The position numbers were made by a program, and so were the translations under genes. A stretch of DNA of 64,000 nucleotides, taken from contig NW_027461520.1 in assembly GCF_024713945.1 (NCBI RefSeq), positions 124,001 through 188,000 on the forward strand, given 5' to 3'. Source of the stretch: Dermatophagoides farinae (lineage: Eukaryota; Arthropoda; Arachnida; Sarcoptiformes; Pyroglyphidae). The stretch's first letter is position 1, and each line of letters begins with the position of its first letter. Below are positions 1-8,158 of the stretch, piece after piece. The notes under the pieces were generated by a model. That model had not been told where the DNA came from. It searched no databases and saw only the letters and a program-made list of their open reading frames with translations.

Positions 1-1098
1 GCGTTCGTCATACTTTCCAGCTAACAAGTTATTGAATAGCGTGCAAAAATCGTTTACACAAGTCCAGACAATGTGTGAGTTATTTTGTTTGTCAATAGGT
101 ACTTCGTTGCCTAGCAAAGCTAATTCACTTCGTGCTTCACGCAGTTCGGTTTGAATCTCTGCCTTGATATCCGGTAAAAATAACTTAATGTGACTGAAAA
201 GAACTTTCGTCAGTTTGTCAATCAGTGCCTGAGTTCCCAACATATCTTTAGATAATTTTTTGTATTCAGGTTTAGTCGAAAAAAAAGTCTTTTCCAGCTC
301 TAACGCTTTGTCAATAGACAAACCTTTTTGATTATCGAGCTGTGACCTGTTTTTTACGGCAATAAACCCGAGTTTTAGCGGGACCAACTCTCCTTGTAAT
401 ATTGAAACTGCGTTCGTGCCTTTGTCCATTAAATCTAATTTTGTTACAACCCCTATGGTTCTGTTGCCTTCTGGGTCTACTTTTCTCGCGAGTTGCAAAG
501 CGTCTGAAGTAGAAATGTCTTGATTAGCTGGTATCACTGCTAGTATTATTGTCTTTTCGTCTTTCACGTAGTTATATGACATTTCTCGCGTCAACTGCTC
601 TATTTCTTCCGTTTGATCGCTGTTCTTTATTGGTACACGCGTGATACCAGGCAAATCAATTAAAGACAAATCAGGACATTCGGGGCCAGAAATATTTAAG
701 ACCAAGGGTTCAGATACAATTCCCTTGTTTTTACCTGCTATTTCATCCGTATACTGCTGAATTTTATTTTTAACTTGGGCTAGATCAGAAAATTTTTCTG
801 GTGAATTATTAGGAAACGAGGCGGTGAGAACTGTATTGGGTCTGTGGGCCAGTCTTAGCTCCAAAGGTCTGCGAGTTACAACGCCGTCTCCTCGTGGAAG
901 AAAATCATACCCAACAATAGATTCTATAACTGAAGATTTTCCAGCACTTTGAGTCCCCACCACAACAATTCTAGGTAAGGTTATGTATTTGTTTATGCCT
1001 GCATCAGACAAATTATCAATCAGATTGATTACGTTTCTGATGTTGTTGTACAAACTGGTTGTTGACTGCGTGTTATTTACGGTTTCCTGTGTTGTCAT
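1..1098 (-). CDS. Dynamin-related GTPase, N-terminal part (runs off the window)
   Basis: An open frame on the minus strand starts at an ATG (1098) and stays open to the window edge, so only the first 366 residues are seen. It begins with about 40 polar residues, then the dynamin GTPase domain: P-loop GTQSAGKSS (about residues 48-56), the switch I region with RGDGVVTRRP, the G3 motif in LIDLPGITRVP, and the G4 motif in VVTKLDLMDKG. Dynamin-family GTPases polymerise on membranes and drive scission; in apicomplexans they act in secretory organelle biogenesis, apicoplast division or mitochondrial fission. The C-terminal stalk and GED lie outside the window, so the subfamily cannot be chosen. The neighbour at 1175 is divergent with a 76-nt gap. 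Confidence 0.93.
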   Translation of the reverse strand, partial: MTTQETVNNTQSTTSLYNNIRNVINLIDNLSDAGINKYITLPRIVVVGTQSAGKSSVIESIVGYDFLPRGDGVVTRRPLELRLAHRPNTVLTASFPNNSPEKFSDLAQVKNKIQQYTDEIAGKNKGIVSEPLVLNISGPECPDLSLIDLPGITRVPIKNSDQTEEIEQLTREMSYNYVKDEKTIILAVIPANQDISTSDALQLARKVDPEGNRTIGVVTKLDLMDKGTNAVSILQGELVPLKLGFIAVKNRSQLDNQKGLSIDKALELEKTFFSTKPEYKKLSKDMLGTQALIDKLTKVLFSHIKLFLPDIKAEIQTELREARSELALLGNEVPIDKQNNSHIVWTCVNDFCTLFNNLLAGKYDER

Positions 1099-1174
1099 AT
1101 TAATTTATTATTAAATGTTCGGTTTAATATAAATTAAAAAAAATTTTAAGAGAGCGTAAAAGAGTGTCTCTTTT

Positions 1175-1870
1175 ATGGAAAATGTCACGTGCGATGCCAG
1201 TGAAAAAGAGACTCTGGTTTTGAGCTTGTTTCGAGGTTTGGAAAATGATCTAAGTGAATTTTGGAATACATTGCTTGCTGTTCTCAACAGCATACGATCA
1301 AGTGGTTTTTTCAAAACTCACTTTTTGCTCAAAGAAAAAAAATCTTGTTCTTTAAGTTTGTTTTACAAACTAAAGCCTAGCTTTGACAGTGCTAGTCAAA
1401 GTGCTTTGATCATAGAAAGGGATGGAAATAATGCCGTCAGAATAAGCTTCAACTTTGACACAAACGACCTCGAGAAAGATTTTATGCTGCGGTCAATTAT
1501 ACATTACTTGTACCAAAATCTTGAGCTACTTAGGTTTCAAGTTAAGACAAATCCAGCTTACGAGAAAAAAAATGAGCTAGAATTAGACTGCGAGTCCAGT
1601 TTCTACAGTTGCCAAGACAGGTCTGTAGACGAAATGCAGATATTGAAATGTTCAATGATCTGCGAGCCGTTTTCGGACTACACTTTGGGCTGTTTGATCA
1701 CAAAAGAAAACATGTTGTATTATTCTTCTGAGTTTATAATAGAAACAACCAAAGAGATTCTAGCAAACCTGGCTCGGGAAATCGAAAGTTCAAGCAAGAC
1801 GGCTTTTGAGCTGCGCGAAAGTTTAGTTGATAAGTATTTTAATATGATTAACGATTATGTAGACTGGTAA
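1175..1870 (+). CDS. Hypothetical protein, 231 aa
   Basis: I do not recognise this protein. It is an uninterrupted ATG-to-TAA frame of 231 codons with ordinary composition, no signal peptide and no membrane segment, which fits a small soluble protein of mixed alpha/beta structure. Hydrophobic stretches alternate with charged ones (for example around residues 90-120 and 160-220), and the tail is Tyr/Asp/Trp-rich (YVDW). It diverges from the dynamin gene and converges with the beta-propeller gene, whose stop lies only 16 nt away, so the two 3' UTRs must overlap. The opposite-strand frame at 1111-1314 is a shadow. Confidence reflects that it is a gene, not any function. Confidence 0.7.
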   Translation: MENVTCDASEKETLVLSLFRGLENDLSEFWNTLLAVLNSIRSSGFFKTHFLLKEKKSCSLSLFYKLKPSFDSASQSALIIERDGNNAVRISFNFDTNDLEKDFMLRSIIHYLYQNLELLRFQVKTNPAYEKKNELELDCESSFYSCQDRSVDEMQILKCSMICEPFSDYTLGCLITKENMLYYSSEFIIETTKEILANLAREIESSSKTAFELRESLVDKYFNMINDYVDW

Positions 1871-1886
1871 ATTAAACAAGACCAAA

Positions 1887-3008
1887 TTAATAGTGGAACG
1901 CCCAGATTCCGTGCAGTCGACTAGACTCAGCTAACAAGTTGTAACTGTGGTTGAAAGATACGATGTAAGGCAAGCTACTTGTATTGGTATAACCAATTTT
2001 CCGTGTTTTCGAAGACAAGTCCCACAGCACAACTTGGCCTTTGCCTTCAATCGAAACGCCACACGCTATAAAGCGGCCGTCAGGAGAACAGTCTGGGAGT
2101 CCAAAACCAATAAGGTGAAAAGCTAGTGAGTCTGAAGCTTCACAGTGCTGGACAAGGGAAGACAGCTTCGAGATCGGTTCGGAAATAACTGTTGGAAGAA
2201 ACTTCTCCCAAATTGCTTTCCCAGTCGACCTGTCGATAATCATAATAAGACCAGTGTGCAAGCTGATGAGCAAGTTGTTTTTTGTGGGAATACATTTTAT
2301 TGAACGGATGAAACCTTTTTGTTTGCTTTCGACTTCAATTTGCTGTATGGGGCCATCTGCGATGTTTTTAATGTCGTACGTTTGAATAGTATATTCGTTG
2401 ACTGCGATATACAAGTAGCCGTCACTAGAAATAGTAGCAACTGAAACGAAATTTCTGTGCCATACTGAGTTCAACGCGAGCGTTGAGTTGGACACTTCCG
2501 TGGTAAATACGTGTATGCGTTTAAACGCGAGACCAGAGTTTCCAGCGTTCATCTGATAATTTCTGTTTGCATTCGTTTTTACAATTTGGTATAGGTGTAG
2601 TTCTGAATTAATGCCAATGACCAGAACGTAGTTCTGGTAGATTATTATACCATTACCTCTTAATACCTTGACAGAACACTTTACGTCACAAAGGACTTGT
2701 TTGGTCATAACGTCCGTCAAAATGAGCTTCGTTGGGCCGTTGTTCATGTACGAAGAGGCAATCAAGATGTGAGGCGTGAAAAGCGTGTTGTTTAGATAAA
2801 CCCAAAGCACTTGGTCGCACCCGTGAGATTTACAAGAAAGTTCCTTGAGCCTCCAAATGTCTAATGACGTGTTTTCAAGAATGCCAATTGTGGAGTCATT
2901 GTATGCAATCAATAGTGCTTGACCGTCAGCTCTCCATATTAGATATTGAATAACTGCTTTATGATATGTAATTTGGTTTAGTAATTCTAGCTTGATATCA
3001 CTTTTCAT
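1887..3008 (-). CDS. WD40-like beta-propeller protein, possibly RBBP5/Swd1-like
   Basis: This 373-aa protein has repeated hydrophobic beta-strand blocks typical of a WD40 propeller. Examples are IWRADGQALLIAYNDSTIGI near the N-terminus, SSDGYLYIAVNEYTIQTYDI in the middle and SPDGRFIACGVS followed by GQVVLWDLSS near the C-terminus. The order of the last blades resembles RBBP5/Swd1, a scaffold of COMPASS histone H3K4 methyltransferase complexes: a VYD-like strand, a basic linker, then SxDGxxIxxG and a final blade ending with a Trp-containing strand. That assignment rests on remembered pattern similarity only and is weak. It lacks the long acidic tail of animal RBBP5. The start ATG is at 3008; the 3' end nearly touches the convergent gene at 1870. 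Confidence 0.6.
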   Translation of the reverse strand: MKSDIKLELLNQITYHKAVIQYLIWRADGQALLIAYNDSTIGILENTSLDIWRLKELSCKSHGCDQVLWVYLNNTLFTPHILIASSYMNNGPTKLILTDVMTKQVLCDVKCSVKVLRGNGIIIYQNYVLVIGINSELHLYQIVKTNANRNYQMNAGNSGLAFKRIHVFTTEVSNSTLALNSVWHRNFVSVATISSDGYLYIAVNEYTIQTYDIKNIADGPIQQIEVESKQKGFIRSIKCIPTKNNLLISLHTGLIMIIDRSTGKAIWEKFLPTVISEPISKLSSLVQHCEASDSLAFHLIGFGLPDCSPDGRFIACGVSIEGKGQVVLWDLSSKTRKIGYTNTSSLPYIVSFNHSYNLLAESSRLHGIWAFHY

Positions 3009-3232
3009 GACATGCTTATTTAGCCGCGGTCATTTATTAATTATTTAAATCTTCAATTCTAATTAATGTAATTATTCTCGCGAGACAATTGGTTAAAATT
3101 CCTTACGACGTTAAATTTTAAAATAAATACGCGGCTGTTTGAATATATATAAGGACGGTTTTTGAAGAGACCACGAATTTGTGAACAAAATAATTTGTAA
3201 AAGCCCAACTGTTTATTTATAGTGGCGTTACC

Positions 3233-5032
3233 ATGCCAGGCAGGTCTAAAAGTAAGCAAAATAAAACTGTTGTTCACAAAAAAACCAAGCAAGATACAAT
3301 ACAATCAGTTAAAAAGGCCAATGAAGACAAAAACCCATCGAAGAAAGCAGTCAGAGGTAAAAACAGACCCTCATACGATGTTTTGACAAAGCAATTGAAG
3401 ACTAGTATTGCGAAACGAAATTTTGGAGAAGCCGTGTCTAATTTTTATGCGATATCTCGCTATAATTACAACTACACAAGTGGAAACTTTGTTGACATGA
3501 TTAATATATCGTTGCGAGCAGGAGACTATCAACTTGCATTGAAATTCACGAAGTCGTTTTTAAGTTTCGCAGAAGAAAATACTAAGGTCAATACTTCTTT
3601 ACTTCTTGGCTGTTGGATGAAAATTGGAAAGCACAATTTCGCGTTGTCCTATTCACTGTTTCGAGCTTCCTTGTTACCAAAAATAGATATTTTGAAGTTT
3701 CTTACCGATCTTCTGAACGACCCTAACACCGATGCTGTAAACTACGTCATAGGCGAAGATGCTGAAGAGCAGATTTCTGTCAAGATTAGAAACATTCGAG
3801 CTTTGATTAAGAGTGCTAACAACACAGGCTATGTTGCAGAATGTGTGGCCATTTGTGTAGCGTTCTCCAATTTGCTGGATCTTTTCAACATTCAAAACTT
3901 GATAGCTTTACTGTGCACGGCTGAGATGATTGAGGAAGCAGTAAGTTGGTATGAAAAAATAGTCAATTACGATGAAGTGGCTGTTTATGGGTTGGACAAG
4001 GTCGGGGTCATTTTGTTCCACGTGAAAATGTTGCTTAGCATTGTAGTTTGGCGACCCAAACTAAACGGGTATTCTGAAAAACTGAAACAGCTGTTCTCAG
4101 ATATAGAAAAGCTTTCCAGTGAAAATAAAACAAAATCGCTAGAGTCAGACAGTATTAAAATGTTTTGCTCCCACCAATTAGATCTAATTAAAGAGCGATT
4201 GAATGAGGTAGGACTCGAACATTCCGGTATCATCGAACAAAATTTTTATTATTTAGCTAATAAAGCTGATACCGATTTATTCAACCAAAACCTACACAAT
4301 CTACGTTCTTTGCATAGCTATTACACCAAACTATTTATACCTAAGCTGTTAGACGCTAAAGGCACGCTGTCTTTGTTAACAGAGCTGCAGGAACTGTTGG
4401 TGAATAATGTTAATGTTCCTGAACTTGAAAAAAAAGCTGAGCAACACAAACAACAATTTTTCAGTTCAATAGTAGATATTGAATATTTAGAAATAGGAGC
4501 TGGCTACGGCAAAAATGCTTATAATGTAGAAAAATCTTGCAACGGCGCCAAAAAAATTTTGGTCAACGAATTAAGGTGGAATCGAAGCATGGACATTGCT
4601 TTAAGACTGGGCAACTTTCCTAATGCTTATGTTTTGGGCGGAGACATCAATTTGCTTTTTGAACAAAACGTCAAATTTAAAAATCTGAAGGAAATCTTCA
4701 TCGGGTTCCCTGAGCCCCTAATGATTATAGAAGATACTTACTTGAATGCTAAACTCATTTCCAACTTATTCAATGAACTACAAGTCAACGGAAAGTTCCA
4801 TTTAGTTTCAGACAATCTACGTTTCGCCAAATGGTTCAGTGCCTGTGTTGTAAAAGAACTATTGACAATTTATTCCGATGCAATTAATGTGACTACAAGT
4901 ACTAATCACTGGTATTACTCCACTCTTTCGCTCAAGGAAAACGAACCCTTTTGCCAATCTTATTTTGGAAGCATGTGGTTGAAAACACAAGAAAATATTT
5001 ATAGTTTTGAAATAATAAAAGTTCATGGTTGA
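3233..5032 (+). CDS. Helical-repeat (PPR/TPR-like) protein fused to a TrmB-like methyltransferase domain
   Basis: The 599-aa product begins with about 45 basic, Lys-rich residues. A long helical region follows (about 46-400) whose helix pairs resemble PPR/TPR repeats. The C-terminal Rossmann domain has motif I EIGAGYGKN at about 420-428, an acidic strand ending NELRWNRS, a GGDINLLF segment and IFIGFPEP at about 488-495, followed by GKFHLVSDNLRFAKWF. This order is that of tRNA (guanine-46-N7) methyltransferase, TrmB/Trm8. However, the family's FPDPWxKxRHxKRR motif is reduced to FPEPLMIIEDTYL, so the tryptophan and basic substrate-binding residues are missing. It may bind organelle or cytosolic RNA with altered or no catalysis. 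The N-terminus could act as a targeting peptide, but none is clear. An unusual fusion. Confidence 0.7.
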   Translation: MPGRSKSKQNKTVVHKKTKQDTIQSVKKANEDKNPSKKAVRGKNRPSYDVLTKQLKTSIAKRNFGEAVSNFYAISRYNYNYTSGNFVDMINISLRAGDYQLALKFTKSFLSFAEENTKVNTSLLLGCWMKIGKHNFALSYSLFRASLLPKIDILKFLTDLLNDPNTDAVNYVIGEDAEEQISVKIRNIRALIKSANNTGYVAECVAICVAFSNLLDLFNIQNLIALLCTAEMIEEAVSWYEKIVNYDEVAVYGLDKVGVILFHVKMLLSIVVWRPKLNGYSEKLKQLFSDIEKLSSENKTKSLESDSIKMFCSHQLDLIKERLNEVGLEHSGIIEQNFYYLANKADTDLFNQNLHNLRSLHSYYTKLFIPKLLDAKGTLSLLTELQELLVNNVNVPELEKKAEQHKQQFFSSIVDIEYLEIGAGYGKNAYNVEKSCNGAKKILVNELRWNRSMDIALRLGNFPNAYVLGGDINLLFEQNVKFKNLKEIFIGFPEPLMIIEDTYLNAKLISNLFNELQVNGKFHLVSDNLRFAKWFSACVVKELLTIYSDAINVTTSTNHWYYSTLSLKENEPFCQSYFGSMWLKTQENIYSFEIIKVHG

Positions 5033-5169
5033 AGCGAAAAAAATTAAGTTAGATTATTAAGATGCAGTTGACTTCTTAAAATCGTTTTTGGAGCCGTGCT
5101 GCCTTTTCAAATTTTTTATATGATTTATGTTGTTAAGGTAATTGCCATACTATATTAATTTTTTATAAA

Positions 5170-7164
5170 ATGAAAGAATGGCTTTGTTCTTCATGTACTA
5201 CGCCAAATTCTCGTGAATTGAAGGAATGTGTAACTTGCAATGCAAAACAGCTCAGCGGTTCCTCAGAAAATATACAAACACCTAATCAAGAAGCTTGTAA
5301 TTTGGAAGACAGTTCCGTTAACTCAGACTTTTTGTTAAATAAGTCGCGAAAATCAATTGAGAATTTTTTACCAAGTTTTGGCGATGCTGATGAAACAGAT
5401 GTGATTGCAATCATAGAAACAGAAACTACTGATACTCTTGCAGCAAGAGTCACGTTTGGAAGCTCTAACCCCACCAGTGTTACAGACGAGCAAAAATCCG
5501 ATGCAAGCGAGGACCTCAGTAAGAGTTTGACGGTACAACCGGTTGAACGAATTCCAAGTTATTTGACAAGTTTTTTATTTTGTGACAAATTGAGGAAGCT
5601 TGTCTACGTTCATGATTTCAATATTAAAGAGGAACTGGGCAACTTGTACACGTGGGGGTCAAACGAATGCGATCAACTCGCGCTCAAAAGTGACTTGCTC
5701 GATGAAAACAACTGTCGAGTGAAGCCTCATATAATTAAGATGTTTTCAGATGAAAATGTGGTGAAGGTCCGCGCGTCTTCAATGGCTTCGTTCGCCATAG
5801 TGAAAATAAACGGTAAACTAAAGGTATTTAGTTGGGGTTGTAGCGACCTTGGAATGCTGTGCCGTCCTTCTTCAAAGACAGGTGAAGTACGAAACGAGTG
5901 GTCAGAGTTTTTGTCAAAACATCCAGACTACAATATTTATTCAGATCGTGTTCCAACTCAAGTTTGCATCGATTTCACAGACGACCCAGTCAGCATTTCT
6001 GCAGGAGACTGTCATGTAACTGTGCTAACAACTGCGGGCTATTTGTATCTCTGGGGTACTTACAGAGATTACTCTGGCAATTTGGGAATACTATCCGAAA
6101 ATGGAAAAGTTTTAGCCAACTCGAAAAAACCAATTATGTACAAGTTCGTGGATCCGATCGTTAAGATTGTTTCGGGAGAGAACCACACTATAGCGCTCGT
6201 TAAGGGTTCGTCCACAAACTATTTATATGTTTGGGGTTCTAGCGAGTTTGGTCAATGTTTCCAAGAACCGCAAAATCGGGATGCTGACGACTTTGAAACC
6301 GAGGTTGCGAAATATTTAAAGCCAAGAAAACTACTATTGGCCGATATTTTCTATCAGAAAGTTTTTGACGCTCACAAAGATGCGTTCAAGAACTTATCAT
6401 ACGTGACTCTCTTAACCGAGTCGAAGATAGTTGATGTTTTCGCAGGAAGTTGTTCTACTTTCGTTGTGGTTAAGTATAAAGAAAATATAATCGTACTGGC
6501 AGCTGGTCGAAATTTCTATGGTGAGCTTGGGATTGCAAGCACAACTCAAATTGTCACCAACGCGCAGCCCGTATTTTTGCCGAAAAAAGTGCAGATTGCT
6601 GACATTTGTGTTTCAGATTTTAGCAATTACCTTTTGACTAAAAGCGGAGACATCTACGCGTGTGGTAAAAGCATATTGACAGGACTGCATAAAGTCAAGA
6701 GCGAAAATGTGCCTTATTACAAACCTTTAAAGATAAAGTCTGAAAAGGCCAAGAAAATATTCACGTATTGCAAAACAACTTTCTTGCTCACCAAATCGGA
6801 CAACGTTTATATTTGGGGAGACAATTCGTGTTTCCAAGCAATCGACGTAGATGTGCCTGAAGAAATTATTGAACCACTTCAGATAAATTTAGTCGACAAA
6901 AAGCAGCAAACCATTGCGTGTATAAGTCCTGGAGCGCAGCACGTATTGATGAAAGTTTTGGAAAAACCGAGCAAGGCTGCGTCTGTTAAGAAAACGTCGA
7001 CTCAAGAACTCATGGGTGTAAGCAACAAACGTAGACGGGTCGTTTACGGGCTCGAGATTGATGAGCGCGTTTTGTATTCTGCAAACTCAGAGACGTTTGA
7101 AAGAGTAACACGGAAAAAGTCACGCAAGCTTATTGAAACTCAGTCTCAGTCTTCAACTCAATAG
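5170..7164 (+). CDS. RanBP2-type zinc finger and RCC1-repeat protein
   Basis: This 664-aa protein starts with a RanBP2-type zinc finger. W4, the pair C6/C9, N13 and the pair C20/C23 give the family pattern W-x-C-x2-C-x3-N-x6-C-x2-C. An acidic, Ser-rich linker follows, then RCC1-like propeller blades marked by NLYTWGSNECDQLAL, KVFSWGCSDLGML, YLYLWGTYRD, YLYVWGSSEFGQC, LAAGRNFYGELG and NVYIWGDNS. The C-terminus carries a basic patch (NKRRRVV and RKKSRK), a plausible nuclear localisation signal. RanBP2 fingers bind RanGDP, single-stranded RNA or ubiquitin; RCC1 propellers include the Ran exchange factor and many other scaffolds. A role around Ran or chromatin is inference. Gene end is TAG at 7164. 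Confidence 0.85.
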   Translation: MKEWLCSSCTTPNSRELKECVTCNAKQLSGSSENIQTPNQEACNLEDSSVNSDFLLNKSRKSIENFLPSFGDADETDVIAIIETETTDTLAARVTFGSSNPTSVTDEQKSDASEDLSKSLTVQPVERIPSYLTSFLFCDKLRKLVYVHDFNIKEELGNLYTWGSNECDQLALKSDLLDENNCRVKPHIIKMFSDENVVKVRASSMASFAIVKINGKLKVFSWGCSDLGMLCRPSSKTGEVRNEWSEFLSKHPDYNIYSDRVPTQVCIDFTDDPVSISAGDCHVTVLTTAGYLYLWGTYRDYSGNLGILSENGKVLANSKKPIMYKFVDPIVKIVSGENHTIALVKGSSTNYLYVWGSSEFGQCFQEPQNRDADDFETEVAKYLKPRKLLLADIFYQKVFDAHKDAFKNLSYVTLLTESKIVDVFAGSCSTFVVVKYKENIIVLAAGRNFYGELGIASTTQIVTNAQPVFLPKKVQIADICVSDFSNYLLTKSGDIYACGKSILTGLHKVKSENVPYYKPLKIKSEKAKKIFTYCKTTFLLTKSDNVYIWGDNSCFQAIDVDVPEEIIEPLQINLVDKKQQTIACISPGAQHVLMKVLEKPSKAASVKKTSTQELMGVSNKRRRVVYGLEIDERVLYSANSETFERVTRKKSRKLIETQSQSSTQ

Positions 7165-7552
7165 GGTTTTGAATTATACATTTGTCTGTGTCACACTGTT
7201 GTTATAAAATTCAGTATGTGTTTCTGAAAGCGCAAAATGTCGTCTATGTGTCATTTTGCCATATAACATTTTATGATGTAAAATTACGGGTTTGGTGTCG
7301 GCCTTTATGGTTGAATGATTTTTTAATTTTTTTTCTTTTTTTCATACAATCAAAAAAGTAGTAAAAACTAGTTATAGAGCAGCCAAGTAAAATAAAGAAA
7401 GTGAAAAACTAAAATCGCGCAATAAAAAAAATGGCGACCGATATGGTAAGCCTACGATAAAAATTAATATTTGAATTAATACTAAAAGAATTAGACGTAA
7501 CAAATGCAGTGATAAATCGGTATCTATATTTTTAACAAAAAGTTTATTGCAA
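7165..7552. other. Intergenic region with hairpin and a short upstream ORF
   Basis: No protein gene is seen here. It holds a perfect 8-bp stem hairpin at 7232-7259 and T/A-rich tracts. At 7431-7460 a nine-codon reading frame (ATG GCG ACC GAT ATG ...) precedes the uS10 start. A GTAAG sits inside it, but joining to any downstream AG gives early stops, so it is at most an upstream ORF or part of a spliced 5' UTR. Confidence 0.5.
7232..7259. repeat. Inverted repeat, 8-bp stem, 12-nt loop
   Basis: GCAAAATG at 7232-7239 is matched by CATTTTGC at 7252-7259. It lies 67 nt after the RCC1 gene stop and could form in its 3' UTR. No known family is recognised. Confidence 0.6.
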
Positions 7553-7987
7553 ATGGACTCTAACCGACAAAACAGACATTTCAAAGCCAACTCTGAAGCT
7601 CATCATGAGCAGGGCAAAGCTGTGCAAGTTGCAGCGCCCCCAACAAAAAAAGTGAGACTTTCCTTTCACTCAACCAACGTAAAAGCTCTCGAGGACTTCT
7701 GCTCTAATTTTATAAACACTGTTAAAAAAAACATGATAAAGGTCAAGGGTCCCAGAAGAATGCCTGTGCAACGCATAAACATCACCACCAGAAAATCACC
7801 CTGTGGTCAAGGTACTAACACATGGGACAAATTCGAGATAAGAACCCACAAAACCGTTGTTGACTTTTTCGTAAACGACGAACAACTCAGCAACATTCGT
7901 ACTTTTGGAGTTGTCGATGGAAACATTTCTGTTGACATCAACATCACTCCTTTGAAAAACGTCCCAGTTTCTGCCAAAGCTCAATAA
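7553..7987 (+). CDS. RPS20: 40S ribosomal protein S20 (uS10)
   Basis: The 144-aa product matches eukaryotic uS10 from about residue 36 onward: VRLSFHSTNVKALEDFC, then KVKGPRRMPVQRINITTRKS, the PCGQGTNTWDKFEIRTHKTV core and a closing VDINIT strand. uS10 sits in the head of the small ribosomal subunit near the mRNA entry side. The N-terminal extension of about 35 Gln/His/Lys-rich residues is longer than in animals. The start was set at the first in-frame ATG (7553); an in-frame TTG two codons upstream is not needed. The segment between the THK motif and the terminal strand (VVDFFVNDEQLSNIRTFGV) is divergent but the right length. Confidence 0.95.
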   Translation: MDSNRQNRHFKANSEAHHEQGKAVQVAAPPTKKVRLSFHSTNVKALEDFCSNFINTVKKNMIKVKGPRRMPVQRINITTRKSPCGQGTNTWDKFEIRTHKTVVDFFVNDEQLSNIRTFGVVDGNISVDINITPLKNVPVSAKAQ

Positions 7988-8158
7988 ATACATTTTGTTG
8001 GTAAGCCCAGCGATTTGCTTAGCTACCACTCGCATTTTCTAAATATAATATCTATATATTAGTCTTGTGTCGATGTATCAGGTATATTAATTGTCTGTTT
8101 AATTATATGAATTTTTTGCAAAATGCTAAGTAATGCGAATTTACACGTTTTAATAAAG

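Noticed and set aside
1862-1905. A 27-nt GTAAAT...AG intron extending the 231-aa gene
   Set aside because: It would run only a few codons into the convergent beta-propeller gene before a stop, and no conserved sequence is gained.
7431-7552. A coding first exon (ATGGCGACCGATATG then GTAAGC) spliced to uS10
   Set aside because: Joining the GTAAG to each downstream AG gives a stop within a few codons, so it cannot extend uS10; at most an upstream ORF or 5' UTR intron.
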